Assembly: GCF_029392075.1 (NCBI RefSeq)
Contig: NZ_CP113929.1
Span: 1,674,001 to 1,738,000, forward strand
Length of the DNA: 64,000 nucleotides
DNA from: Bifidobacterium sp. ESL0704
GTDB lineage: Bacteria > Actinomycetota > Actinomycetes > Actinomycetales > Bifidobacteriaceae
Reading direction: 5' to 3'
Shown here: piece by piece, positions 46,151 to 57,416 of the stretch
How the letters are laid out: each line of letters begins with the position of its first letter
Numbering within the stretch: the first letter of the stretch is position 1
Notes under the pieces: generated by a model
Told to the model about the DNA's origin: nothing
The model's database searches: none
What the model saw: only the letters and a program-made list of their open reading frames with translations
Translations under genes and position numbers: made by a program

Positions 46151-47557
46151 TCATTGCAGATTAAAGCCCTGATTGGTGCCGTATTCCTTGATGTCCTTCT
46201 GCCACAGCCCGATTCCTTCCATCAGCGTGATCTTGGGTCCGGGATCCTGTGGCAAGGTCAGCGAGCTGCCATCCGGATTGGTCTGTCCGGCATCGATGCG
46301 GTCTTGGACATTCTGTACAGAACGTGCTGCGGTCGACCATTTATAGGACTGTCCGACCGTCGTCTTGAAATCACCTCGTGCATAGACCTCGAAGGGCAGA
46401 TACTGGTAACCGACCGACACGGTTTCGGCGGCATGCGAAAGCACGCGGTTGAATTGCTGCCCGCCAAAATACGGTATGTCGATGCCGCGTGAATCCCGTA
46501 TCGTGGTCTTCGTCAGGAACGCATGGCTGTTCAGCGTCGCCTTGTCTGCGGGGAACGCGCCGCCGTCGACACGCTTGGCGATGCCGGACCGGTCGAGGCA
46601 GACATAGCGTATGAAACGCATTGCGGCTTCCGGCTTGCGCGTAAAGTGCAAAACAGCAAGCGCCGAACCACCGTTTTCCGAATTGGTCCGCGTCCCATCC
46701 GCCGTCGGCATGGGCGCCACACGCCAGAGCCCCGCGCCATCCGGAACATCGGAAAGCAACAGCGACGGCATCCACGCCCCTGTGAACACGGAGGCGACAC
46801 TACCGCAGGCAAGCGCGTTCTTCCATCCGTCCGACCAGGTGTTGAGCTGAGTATTGATCAGGCCCTCATCAATCATTTTCTGCCAGAATGCACTGAAATT
46901 CTGAGTTCCCGTATCGTCAACGAGATCAACGGTAACGGTTTTCCCGTCACCAGTGGTGTGGAACGGCCGTCCGCCGTTAAGCCAGATCATGGCATTATAA
47001 AAACTCGCATCACCGGAATCGGCGGCGATATAGACGCCTATCGCCTTGAGTTTTTTGGCCGCCTCATAGTAATCGTTCCAGGTATGGATCTGCGAGGCGT
47101 CGACGCCCGCCTGACGGAAGACGTCATCGTTATAGAAGAACGCCATCGGCCCGGAATCCATCGGCACCCCGTAGACCCGGCCGTTGGTGTGCACGCTCGA
47201 CCACGTGCCGGGCGTGTAGTTGTCGCCAAAATCCTGCGTGGCATCGGTGATGTCGCGCAGCTGACCGCTTACGGCATACTGCGGCAGAGCGAAATACTCG
47301 AGCTGCACCACGTCGGGCACGTTGTAGCCGTCCTGGATGGCGGAGTTGAGGTTGTCGTAGCCGCTGGTGGATTTGATGACCACACGGATGTCGGGGTTGG
47401 CCTTTTCAAAATCGCGGGCCTCGGCCTGCATGCCGGGCTCCCACGACCAGACCGTGATGACGGTACGGTCGTCCTGCGTTCCGCAGGCTGCCGTCGCGGC
47501 GAGCATGAGAAACGAGCATATCGCCGCAAGCAGTTTCAGATGCCGCCGTGATTTCAT
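46151..47557 (-). CDS. Sugar ABC transporter binding lipoprotein (third paralogue)
   Basis: The 468-residue family 1 binding protein has a lipoprotein signal (LKLLAAICSFLMLAATAAC, Cys25). Conserved segments GTWSSVHTNGRVYGVPMDSGPMAF and YIAADSGDASFYNAMIWLNGGRPF are shared with the two neighbouring paralogues. It is the most diverged and most distal of three tandem copies in the galacto-oligosaccharide-type locus. AAGGAG precedes the ATG. A hairpin separates it from the previous copy. It could have a different ligand preference. Confidence 0.9.
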   Translation of the reverse strand: MKSRRHLKLLAAICSFLMLAATAACGTQDDRTVITVWSWEPGMQAEARDFEKANPDIRVVIKSTSGYDNLNSAIQDGYNVPDVVQLEYFALPQYAVSGQLRDITDATQDFGDNYTPGTWSSVHTNGRVYGVPMDSGPMAFFYNDDVFRQAGVDASQIHTWNDYYEAAKKLKAIGVYIAADSGDASFYNAMIWLNGGRPFHTTGDGKTVTVDLVDDTGTQNFSAFWQKMIDEGLINTQLNTWSDGWKNALACGSVASVFTGAWMPSLLLSDVPDGAGLWRVAPMPTADGTRTNSENGGSALAVLHFTRKPEAAMRFIRYVCLDRSGIAKRVDGGAFPADKATLNSHAFLTKTTIRDSRGIDIPYFGGQQFNRVLSHAAETVSVGYQYLPFEVYARGDFKTTVGQSYKWSTAARSVQNVQDRIDAGQTNPDGSSLTLPQDPGPKITLMEGIGLWQKDIKEYGTNQGFNLQ

Positions 47558-47622
47558 GTATGTCGCTCCTTACCGATCCCGTCATTCACCAACGACACTA
47601 CGCCATGGCCGAAACCGCTCAA

Positions 47623-47672
47623 AGCGTTGATGGGTGCCGGTGGTCTATTCGCCATCGGCACCCATCAACGCT
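47623..47672 (-). terminator. Hairpin between two binding-protein genes
   Basis: Perfect 17-bp arms (AGCGTTGATGGGTGCCG and its complement) lie between the second and third binding-protein genes. Only TTTGAGCGGTTT follows on the minus strand, so partial termination or 3'-end stabilisation of the upstream message is as likely as full termination. Confidence 0.65.
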
Positions 47673-47718
47673 GAGAGCCCTCAATGCAAGGTCGCATCAA
47701 CCATAGGTTCGCAACTCT

Positions 47719-49059
47719 CTACTCCACTTGGAAGCCTTGCTGCTTGGCATAGGATTTCAGATTCTTTTGCCATGCAGCCAGCCCCGTGCTCAAAGGCTGA
47801 TGCTGAGTGAAGGACTTCCCCATGTAATCGCCGAACTTGGCACGCGTATAGACCTCGAACGGAGTCCACTGGAAGCCTTTATGCACCAGCTTGGCGCCTT
47901 CGGCCAACACAGCGTTGTACTTCTCCCCGCCGAAGTAATTGATCGGCGTGCCGTCAGAGTTTTTCACAGTGGTGGCATTCAGGAACTTGCTGGATTTCAT
48001 CGTCTTGACGTCGGATGGGAATGCCCCTCCGTCGACACGCGCGTCGATGCCTTCACGATCATGGTTTGCGAATTCGATGAACTTGAAAGCGGCATCGGCC
48101 TTTTTGCTCGTAGAGATGACCGCCAAGGAAGAGCCACCCAGCTCAGCGTTGACCTTGCTGCCGTCTGGCGTCACCATCGGCAGGACACGCCACTTGCCCG
48201 CAGCGGCGGGAGCCGAATTGGCGAAATTGGCGGGCATCCAGGCGCCGGTCAGCTGGGAGGCGATGGTTCCATCGACAAATCCCTTGAACCAGTCCTCGCT
48301 CCACGCAACCGTCTTGGTGTCGATGAGATCCTCGGAAATCATCTTCTGCCAGAAATCGATGAACTTCTTGGTTCCCGCATCCCCGGTAAGGTTGATGCCG
48401 ATCTTCGACCCATCGGCGGACAGCTTGAACGGCCTGCCGCCTGCAAGCCAGCTCATGGTCTCAAGCATGCTGGCGTCGCCGGAATCGGAGGTGATGTACG
48501 CGCCCACGGCCCTCAGCTTTTTTGCGGCCTGATAGTAGTCGTCCCAGGTCTTGATCTGCGTGGCATCGACACCGGCCTTATCGAATTCCTCTTTGTCGTA
48601 GAAGAAAGCCATCGGGCCTGAATCCATCGGAAGGCTGTAGATCTTGCCTCCCTGATGAACCGCATTCCAGGTACCGGGGGTATAGAACCCGTCGTACCCC
48701 GAAACCTTGCTCGTGATGTCCTGAAGATGCTTGCCGATGACATATTGGGGAACCATGTTGTATTCAATCTGGGAGACATCAGGGGCACCGGATCCGGCCT
48801 GCAACGCGTTGTCGAGGGCGGTATAGTGCTTGGTGCCGGTGCCCACGTTCTGCAGCTTCACTTTGATGTTGGGATTCTTCTTTTCAAACAGAGGCACTAC
48901 CTGCTTGAGCGTCGGTTCCCAGGCCCACACAGTAATCTCCGTCTTGCCGTTCGTACTTTCGTCAGCCTTGTTCGAGCCGCTGCCACACGCGGCCAGGCCG
49001 GAAAGCATGGCCACGGCTCCGAGAAATGCGATAGATTTTTTCATTATCCTGAACTTCAT
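47719..49059 (-). CDS. Sugar ABC transporter binding lipoprotein (second paralogue)
   Basis: This 446-residue binding protein has the lipobox LSGLAAC (Cys25) and the segments GTWNAVHQGGKIYSLPMDSG and YITSDSGDASMLETMSWLAGG. The ATG at 49059 has GGAG eight bases before it; a longer frame to 49164 adds residues that do not look like a signal peptide. It has its own putative promoter (49261-49290), so it may be expressed independently of the GH42 and permease genes. Confidence 0.92.
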   Translation of the reverse strand: MKFRIMKKSIAFLGAVAMLSGLAACGSGSNKADESTNGKTEITVWAWEPTLKQVVPLFEKKNPNIKVKLQNVGTGTKHYTALDNALQAGSGAPDVSQIEYNMVPQYVIGKHLQDITSKVSGYDGFYTPGTWNAVHQGGKIYSLPMDSGPMAFFYDKEEFDKAGVDATQIKTWDDYYQAAKKLRAVGAYITSDSGDASMLETMSWLAGGRPFKLSADGSKIGINLTGDAGTKKFIDFWQKMISEDLIDTKTVAWSEDWFKGFVDGTIASQLTGAWMPANFANSAPAAAGKWRVLPMVTPDGSKVNAELGGSSLAVISTSKKADAAFKFIEFANHDREGIDARVDGGAFPSDVKTMKSSKFLNATTVKNSDGTPINYFGGEKYNAVLAEGAKLVHKGFQWTPFEVYTRAKFGDYMGKSFTQHQPLSTGLAAWQKNLKSYAKQQGFQVE

Positions 49060-49260
49060 TGTTCTTCTCCTTTGACTTTGAAATAATGACCTCGACCGTC
49101 GTTTGCTTACATTGCTCTCTTTAATCTCCTTAATCCTCGCCAAGATGCTGTCAGAAAAAGACATCCTTGTCTGTAGCGATCAATCCACCGTTCTGTATGT
49201 GCATTCATAGCGAGCAGACGGCGCTGTCTCGATCCCTACGAGTGCCCACCTTACTCAGTA

Positions 49261-49290
49261 ATTATAAAAAAACAAAATCTATCGTTGTAA
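49261..49290 (-). promoter_or_regulatory. Putative promoter of the second binding-protein gene
   Basis: On the minus strand TTACAA and TATAAT are separated by 18 bases, about 200 bp before the ATG at 49059. The rest of the 526-bp gap up to 49585 contains the terminator of the preceding gene and otherwise nothing recognisable. Confidence 0.5.
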
Positions 49291-49508
49291 AATAGCTCTT
49301 CATCGCCAACCGGTTGTTGGGAAACGCGGTACACGAAGGCGTGGAAGTACGAGCCACAATAACCCTATCTGCCGTCCATCAAGCGGGTCTGAGCGCTTCC
49401 GCAATATTCACTCGGCACCATTGCCGAAAAATCAACCGCTACAGAGCGAAACTGCTGCATGGCAGGTCATCAGGCCACCGTCGCCGCCCTGCCATCAGAG
49501 CATATAAA

Positions 49509-49553
49509 ATGTTCCGCGAATCACGGAAACAATCATCCGGATTCGCGGAACAT
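49509..49553 (-). terminator. Terminator of the first binding-protein gene
   Basis: Perfect 14-bp arms ATGTTCCGCGAATC and GATTCGCGGAACAT, followed on the minus strand by TTTTATAT. It separates the first and second binding-protein genes. Confidence 0.85.
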
Positions 49554-49585
49554 CATTATTGATGAAACCCAATAATCAGTGAAAA

Positions 49586-50941
49586 CTACTTCTCCTTGAC
49601 GGTGTAGCCCTGCTGCTTGGCATAATCGACCATGTTCTTCTGCCAGGCTGCGATGCCCTTGTCGATGGTGATCTTCTTATCGGTGAAGGCACCGCCGGCG
49701 TCATCGGCGAAGACACCGCGGGCATAGACCTCGAACGGCAGGAACTTGTAGCCAGGGATCACGTTCTTGGCGGCCTTGGCGAGCTCCTCGTTGAACTTCT
49801 GTCCGCCGAAGTACTCGTTGGGCTTGCCCTTGTCGTCGGTCATCGAGGTCATGTTCAGGAAGTCGCTGGAGGAAAGCGTGTCGTTGTCGGCAGGGAAAGC
49901 ACCGCCATCGACGCGGGTCTTGATGCCTTCCTTGTTGTGGCAGGCATATTCCATGAACTTGTAAGCGGCCTTGGCCTTGGCGCTGTCCTTGGTCTTGATC
50001 AAAGCGAGCGAGGAACCGCCGTTCTCGGAGTTCTCGGTACCGCCCTTTTCCCAGGTCGGCATTTGCGCCACACGCCACTTGCCACTTGCCTGCGGAGCAC
50101 CGGAAAGCAGGTTGTAGGGCATCCATGCGCCGGTGAGCAACGAGGCGATGGAGCCGTCGCCCAGGCCCTTGTTCCAATCGTCGGACCAGCCGGCGGTCTT
50201 GGTGTCGATCAGGTCTTCGTCGATGAGCTTCTGCTCGAAATCGGCCCACTTCTTGACCTTGTCGTTGCCGGTCAGATTGATGGTGACGGTCTTGCCGTCC
50301 TTGCTGGTCTCGAAAGGCTTCGCGCCCGCCTGCCAGGTCATCGAGTCGAAGAAGCCCGCATCGCCGGAATCGGAAGTGATGTAGTTGCCGGTGGCGCGAA
50401 TCTTCTTGGCGGCCTCATAGAACTCGTCCCAGGTCGTCGGCACCTGGGTGACGCCGGCCTTGTCGAAAACCTCCTTGTTGTAGAAGAAGGCCATGGGGCC
50501 CGAGTCCATCGGCAGCGCGTAGACGCCGCCGTTGATATTGACCGAATTCCAGGTGCCCGGAGTGTAGAAGCTCTTGTAGCCGGAAGCACCCATATCCGAA
50601 AGGTTGGTCACATTGCCACGAATAACGTATTCAGGCAACGCGTAATATTCGATCTGCGCGGCATCAGGCGCGCCCTTGCCCGCGGACATCGCATTGTTGA
50701 GTGCGGTGTATTCCTTCTTGTTCGTTCCGGCATTGGTCACCTTCACGGTAATGTTCGGGTTGGCTTTCTCAAAGCCTTTCACCGTACGAGGCAACGTCGA
50801 ATCCCAGGACCACACGAGAATCGAGGTCTTGCCGCCCTTCGACGAATCCGCAGAGGAATTGTTCGAACCGCCGCATGCCGCCAGCGGCACCAACATGGCG
50901 GCCGCCCCGACCATTGCGATTATTTGCTTACTGAACTTCAT
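49586..50941 (-). CDS. Sugar ABC transporter binding lipoprotein (first paralogue)
   Basis: This 451-residue lipoprotein has the lipobox LVPLAAC (Cys23) and Ser/Asn-rich start of the mature protein. It shares GTWNSVNINGGVYALPMDSGPMAF and YITSDSGDAGFFDSMTWQAG with the next two genes. It directly follows the GH42 gene. In the described B. breve gos cluster the corresponding gene (gosC) encodes the galacto-oligosaccharide binding protein; assignment here is by gene context. A promoter with an overlapping palindrome lies upstream. Confidence 0.92.
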   Translation of the reverse strand: MKFSKQIIAMVGAAAMLVPLAACGGSNNSSADSSKGGKTSILVWSWDSTLPRTVKGFEKANPNITVKVTNAGTNKKEYTALNNAMSAGKGAPDAAQIEYYALPEYVIRGNVTNLSDMGASGYKSFYTPGTWNSVNINGGVYALPMDSGPMAFFYNKEVFDKAGVTQVPTTWDEFYEAAKKIRATGNYITSDSGDAGFFDSMTWQAGAKPFETSKDGKTVTINLTGNDKVKKWADFEQKLIDEDLIDTKTAGWSDDWNKGLGDGSIASLLTGAWMPYNLLSGAPQASGKWRVAQMPTWEKGGTENSENGGSSLALIKTKDSAKAKAAYKFMEYACHNKEGIKTRVDGGAFPADNDTLSSSDFLNMTSMTDDKGKPNEYFGGQKFNEELAKAAKNVIPGYKFLPFEVYARGVFADDAGGAFTDKKITIDKGIAAWQKNMVDYAKQQGYTVKEK

Positions 50942-51095
50942 CGTTCTTTCTCCTTCCCCACATGCGCTAAAGCAAATGGAAATTCTTGTCGAACGTAACC
51001 AATCTTAAGATGCGCTAAATATCCATTCAAACTCGTAGAAGCCCGAAACAGATATCCGACAATCAGTCATTAAAATGATTGCGATAACATTCTTA

Positions 51096-51131
51096 ATTAT
51101 ACTTCACATTTACACGGTTTGCAAAACCGTG
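51096..51131 (-). promoter_or_regulatory. Putative promoter with operator palindrome before the first binding-protein gene
   Basis: On the minus strand TTGCAA and TATAAT (51096-51101) are 17 bases apart. A perfect 19-bp palindrome, CACGGTTT-3-AAACCGTG (51113-51131), overlaps the -35 element. It gives the binding protein its own control point, probably by a LacI-type regulator. The rest of the gap to 50942 has nothing else recognisable. Confidence 0.6.
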
Positions 51132-51242
51132 CGTGAACGTTTTATGTTGTTTTACCCTCGTGAACCGCCTCAGGTCAAACGCGTTGCTTCTTCGTTGCCC
51201 GCCGCAGCCCGACGAGGGTTTATTGTCATCTGCGGATTTTCG

Positions 51243-53327
<2,085 letters not shown>

Positions 53328-53358
53328 TTATATCCCCTGTGTCTTGTCTCGTCTGCCA

Positions 53359-54378
53359 TTATTCTTTGACGGCGCCTGCGGCGAGGCCGGACTGCCAGTA
53401 CTTCTGCAGGAGCAGGAACGCGATGACGAGCGGGACGATGGTGACCAGAGAGCCGGTGATGACGAGGTTCTGGATGGCCTGGCCGCCCGCAGTGCTCGCC
53501 TGGTCCTTCCACTGGTTGAGTCCGATTGTCAGCGGATACCAGTCCGCGTCCTTCAACATGATCAGAGGCAGGAAGTAGTTGTTCCACGTCGCCACGATCG
53601 TGAACAAAGCCGTGGTGACAATGCCCGGCGCCAGCAGCGGCAGGGCGATCGTGAAGAACGTGCGCATCTCGCCCGCCCCGTCCACGCGCGCCGCCTCCAT
53701 CAGCTCGGTCGGCACGGCCTGCTCACTGAAGATCCACATCAAATACAGGCCGAACGGCGAGATGAGGCTGGGCAGGATCATCGCCCAGGGCGTGTTCGTC
53801 AGCCCGAGCTTGGCGAACAGCAGGAACTGCGGGACCGCCAGGGCGATGCCCGGCACCGATATCGCGCCGATCACCACCGCGAAGACGGCCTTGCGCCCCG
53901 GGAAGCGGAACTTGGCCAGCGCGTAGCCGCCCATGATCGCCAGCAGGGTCGCCCCGCCGGCGCCCACGACCACGTAGAGCAGGGTGTTCAGCAGCCAGCG
54001 GCCGAAGATCCCGTCCTGGTAGGTGAACACCTCCTGCAGGTTGTCCCACAGGGCGAAGGTATGGCCGAAACCGAGGCCGAACGTCGAGGTGAAATCGCCC
54101 TGCGTCTTCGTGGCGTTGATGAGCAGATAGACGAACGGGAACAGGCAGTAGACCGCGAAGATGGCGACGACGAACGTCAGCGGCCAGCTGCGGCGCGGGT
54201 TGTCCGGGTTGCTGAACCCGTTGCGCGCGCTGCGCTTGCGCTCGTCCGCCTCGTCGTGCGCCACGCGACGCTGACGTGTCTTCTCCGCCTTTTTGGCGGC
54301 ACGCTCCTGCGCCCTCAGCTCGGAGGCCGACAGACGTTTCAGGCTCGCCTCGGACTTCATTCCAGTAGCCTCGCTCAT
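53359..54378 (-). CDS. Sugar ABC transporter permease (MalG type)
   Basis: The 339-residue permease has an N-terminal cytoplasmic stretch rich in Lys/Arg/Glu, six helices from about residue 65 (PLTFVVAIFAVYCLFPFVYL), and the EAA loop EAARVDGAGEMRTFFTIALP near residue 230 that contacts the ATPase. Its ATG overlaps the stop of the preceding permease (ATGA). No ATPase gene is present; bifidobacterial sugar importers commonly share an MsmK-type ATPase encoded elsewhere. Confidence 0.93.
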   Translation of the reverse strand: MSEATGMKSEASLKRLSASELRAQERAAKKAEKTRQRRVAHDEADERKRSARNGFSNPDNPRRSWPLTFVVAIFAVYCLFPFVYLLINATKTQGDFTSTFGLGFGHTFALWDNLQEVFTYQDGIFGRWLLNTLLYVVVGAGGATLLAIMGGYALAKFRFPGRKAVFAVVIGAISVPGIALAVPQFLLFAKLGLTNTPWAMILPSLISPFGLYLMWIFSEQAVPTELMEAARVDGAGEMRTFFTIALPLLAPGIVTTALFTIVATWNNYFLPLIMLKDADWYPLTIGLNQWKDQASTAGGQAIQNLVITGSLVTIVPLVIAFLLLQKYWQSGLAAGAVKE

Positions 54379-55304
54379 TTCATCTGCTCCTTCATGCTGT
54401 TGAGCTGCACCGCGTACGCCACCGCCATGGTGATCACGGCCATCACGATCGCCAGGGCCGCCGCGTAGTTCGACTGCCCGCCGGTGAAGCTCAGGTTGTA
54501 CGCGTACATGTTCGGCGTGTAATACGTTGTGATCGTGTTGCCCGGTACCATGTTCTGCATGATCGACGGCTCATTGAACAGCTGGAAGCTGCCGATGATA
54601 CTGAAGATCACCGTGATCGCCAGGCTCCCCTTGAGCTCCGGCATCTTGATCCGCCGCACGATCTGCCACTCGCTGGCCCCGTCGATCGACGCCGCCTCGT
54701 AGAGCGAATGCGGGATCGTGGAAAGCGACGAATAGAAGATCAGCATGTTGTAGCCCGTGAACTCCCAGGTCACGATGTTGCCGATCGCCGCCAGCAACAC
54801 GCTGGGCTGCAGCACGTCCAGATGCGTGCCCAGCCAGCCGTTCAGCGAACCGACCAGCCCGTACTTCGCCCCGTACATGAACCCCCAGATCAGCGTGGAC
54901 ACGACCGCCGGCACCGCATAGGGCAGGAACGTCGAGATGCGGAAGAAGCGCGTGCCGTGCAGACGCATCGAATCCAATGCGAGCGCCAGCAGAGCCGACA
55001 GGGCCAGCATGATCGGCACCTGCACGATGGTGAAGAGCGTCACCCGCCACACCGAGCCCCAGAACTGGCCGTCACGGAAGAGGCGCAGATAATTCTGCAC
55101 CCCGACGAACACCGTTCCCCCGATCATCCTCGTCTGGAAGAACGACAGGTAGATCGCATATACGATCGGCACGATGAACACGAACAGGAACACCACCACG
55201 AACGGCCACAAGAACTTCCAGCCACGCCAATCCACACGATGCCTGTTCACCGGAACCGAGTCGGTATCGTGACTTGGCCCGGCAGAAATCTCTACTGCAC
55301 TCAT
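54375..55304 (-). CDS. Sugar ABC transporter permease (MalF type)
   Basis: This 309-residue permease has six helices starting near residue 30 (FLWPFVVVFLFVFIVPIVYA) and the EAA loop EAASIDGASEWQIVRRIKMP. The ATG at 55304 has GAAGGAG about 10 bases upstream; the longer frame to 55358 is not conserved. It is the first gene of the locus on the minus strand, divergent from the LacI-type regulator, with a candidate operator at 55364. Confidence 0.93.
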   Translation of the reverse strand: MSAVEISAGPSHDTDSVPVNRHRVDWRGWKFLWPFVVVFLFVFIVPIVYAIYLSFFQTRMIGGTVFVGVQNYLRLFRDGQFWGSVWRVTLFTIVQVPIMLALSALLALALDSMRLHGTRFFRISTFLPYAVPAVVSTLIWGFMYGAKYGLVGSLNGWLGTHLDVLQPSVLLAAIGNIVTWEFTGYNMLIFYSSLSTIPHSLYEAASIDGASEWQIVRRIKMPELKGSLAITVIFSIIGSFQLFNEPSIMQNMVPGNTITTYYTPNMYAYNLSFTGGQSNYAAALAIVMAVITMAVAYAVQLNSMKEQMK

Positions 55305-55363
55305 TTTGCATCTTCTCCTTCGAAGAAGGTTATCGACGAACAAACGCTGTATCGTCAATAAAA

Positions 55364-55379
55364 ATGTTTACGTTATCAT
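55364..55379. promoter_or_regulatory. Candidate LacI-type operator in the divergent promoter region
   Basis: ATGTTTACGTTATCAT is a CG-centred near-palindrome (12 of 16 positions symmetrical) typical of LacI-family operators. It lies 60 bp before the permease start and about 190 bp before the regulator start. Binding by the adjacent regulator is inferred. Confidence 0.5.
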
Positions 55380-55567
55380 TATAGCATTTATTCTCGTCAG
55401 TAAAAACATCGCCCGTGTCAACATGATATTTTCCTATTATTAGAAGCTTTTGATAGCTACCATATGGCATTCTGAAACGTCTAGTTATGAAAATCAGGCT
55501 AAAAATGGTATCGTCACCAATATAAGTATGAACCGTCAGCGCAACGATGATATACGAGGTGAATTCA

Positions 55568-56578
55568 ATGCCAACCAACCGGGTAGTGTCGATGCAGGAT
55601 GTCGCCCAAGAGGCAGGGGTTTCGCCGCAGACGGTCTCACGAGTGGCCAATCACAGCAGTGCCGTAAAACCGGCCACACGCGTACGCGTCGAAGAGGCCA
55701 TGCAGAAACTCGGCTATCGTCCGAATTACGCGGCACGAGCCTTGAAGCACGGGCATTTCAACAATATCGGCGTCGTACTTTTCAATATGACCTCGTACGG
55801 CAACGCCCGCATTCTCAACGGCATCACCAACGCGGCGCTCGACAACGATTATGCCGTCACGCTCCATCAGATCCGACATGACAACGTCCACACGCTTCAG
55901 GCGGCGATCAACCGAATGAAGCAGCTGCCCGTCGACGGGGTGATCGTCATCCTGGAGAAGAATCTTCCGGACGTCAACTCATACGTGCCCCTGCCGGACC
56001 TGCCGGTGGTCCTCATCAGCGAAGAACCCTCGGACCACTGCCCGACCGTCGACGCGGACCAATACGGATGCTCGATCGCCATCGTCGACTATCTGCTCAG
56101 TCACGGTCATTCCACCGTCTATCACATCGCCGGGCCGACTTCCTCACGAGCGGCGCGAAGCCGCGAACTCGGGTGGAGAGACGCCCTTGAACAGGTCGGA
56201 GCCCCCATAGAGCAGACCTATATCGGCGATTGGAACGCCGACAGCGGCTATCAGGCGGGATTGGCGTTGGCGAACAACCCGAAGTGCACCGCCATTTACG
56301 CGGCGAACGACCAGATGGCCTACGGCGTGATCCAGGCCTATGAACGCATGGGCAAAAGCGTGCCGCGCGACGTCAGCATCGTCGGCGTCGACGATTCGCT
56401 GGTCGGCCTCGTGCCCCGCCTCAATCTGACGACGATGCGAATGCCGTTCGATCAGATCGGACGCACCGCCTTCGACATGGTCAAATGGCAATGCAACGGC
56501 CAACACGTGCCCGCGGGCGTGAAAACCGTCATCCCCACCCAACTCATTGAGCGCAAATCCGTGCGCTCGATTGGCTGA
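55568..56578 (+). CDS. LacI-family transcriptional regulator (GosR-like by context)
   Basis: This 336-residue regulator has a LacI helix-turn-helix (SMQDVAQEAGVSPQTVSRVAN and YRPNYAARALKHG) and a periplasmic-binding-protein-like effector domain (NIGVVLFNM, VVLISEEPSDHCPTVDAD, AIYAANDQMAYGVIQ). The ATG at 55568 follows GAGG by nine bases; a longer frame to 55547 is less likely. It is divergent from the permease-GH42-binding protein genes and most likely represses them until a galacto-oligosaccharide or product binds. Confidence 0.93.
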   Translation: MPTNRVVSMQDVAQEAGVSPQTVSRVANHSSAVKPATRVRVEEAMQKLGYRPNYAARALKHGHFNNIGVVLFNMTSYGNARILNGITNAALDNDYAVTLHQIRHDNVHTLQAAINRMKQLPVDGVIVILEKNLPDVNSYVPLPDLPVVLISEEPSDHCPTVDADQYGCSIAIVDYLLSHGHSTVYHIAGPTSSRAARSRELGWRDALEQVGAPIEQTYIGDWNADSGYQAGLALANNPKCTAIYAANDQMAYGVIQAYERMGKSVPRDVSIVGVDDSLVGLVPRLNLTTMRMPFDQIGRTAFDMVKWQCNGQHVPAGVKTVIPTQLIERKSVRSIG

Positions 56579-56648
56579 ACGCTTCCTCTATAGGTTTGGA
56601 TTTGGACTGAGAGTTGGGAGGCTCTGGCTGGCGCCCGCATCGTCGCTT

Positions 56649-56684
56649 GCTCTCGGTTGAGCTCAGAGCAGCTTAACCGAGAGC
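56649..56684. terminator. Bidirectional hairpin overlapping the pseudouridine synthase stop
   Basis: Arms GCTCTCGGTT and AACCGAGAGC lie between the convergent LacI-type gene and the pseudouridine synthase gene. The minus-strand stop codon (56673) is inside the loop side of the hairpin. Confidence 0.55.
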
Positions 56685-57410
56685 GATCTGCGAGGTGAAC
56701 GTACGCAGCTCGCAACTGACCGGATCGACGAAACTCATCGAACGCGCCACCAGCTGCAGCGGGTCGGAGAAGTCGGCGTAATCCGGCTCGACGATTTCCG
56801 GATACAGGTCGTCGCCTTTGATCGGCAGGCCAAGCGAATTCATATGAACGCGCAGCTGGTGCGTTTTGCCGGTTTTTGGGTGAAGCACATAACGGCGATA
56901 ACCCTGGGCCGCGATTTCCCCATCTGTCTGCGCCAGCTCGATAACGGTTTCGGCATTAACCGTGCCCGGGATTTCGTAAGCCTGCAAACGGCCACGGTGC
57001 TTGACAATATGCGAACGTCGTTTCAACGGGAAAACCGACGGCGGATCCATGCGCTCGATCGTCCCGGTGCAAGGCCTGATGATAGGTAGCGCCGGCGCGA
57101 GGCATTCATAGGTCTTTTGAACCCGATGCTCCTGAAACAGCATCTGGTAGGCCCCGCGCAGCTCAGGGTTGCGCACGAACAGCACCACCCCCGCGGTCTG
57201 GCGGTCGAGCCGATGCGCCGGCGTGATCTGAGATTCCCCAAACCGTTCGCGCAAGCGGACAAGCGCCGTCTGCCGGTACCACATCCCCCGCGGTGTGGTC
57301 GCGAGAAAATGCGGCTTGTCGACCACGATGATGTCGTTGTCCTCGTACAGAATCGTCAGCTCGAACGGCACTTCCGGCTCATCGAGCACAAACCGATGCT
57401 TGGATTGCAA
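56673..57410 (-). CDS. RluA-family pseudouridine synthase
   Basis: This 245-residue protein has the catalytic Asp motif ITPAHRLDRQTAGVVLFVRN, the fold start LTILYEDNDIIVVDKPHFLATTP and the C-terminal HPKTGKTHQLRVHMNSLGLP. It isomerises uridine in rRNA or tRNA; the exact site is unclear. No S4 domain is present. It appears to start at TTG seven bases after the glmS stop, so its translation probably depends on glmS. Confidence 0.92.
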   Translation of the reverse strand: MQSKHRFVLDEPEVPFELTILYEDNDIIVVDKPHFLATTPRGMWYRQTALVRLRERFGESQITPAHRLDRQTAGVVLFVRNPELRGAYQMLFQEHRVQKTYECLAPALPIIRPCTGTIERMDPPSVFPLKRRSHIVKHRGRLQAYEIPGTVNAETVIELAQTDGEIAAQGYRRYVLHPKTGKTHQLRVHMNSLGLPIKGDDLYPEIVEPDYADFSDPLQLVARSMSFVDPVSCELRTFTSQIALG

Positions 57411-57416
57411 ATTCGT

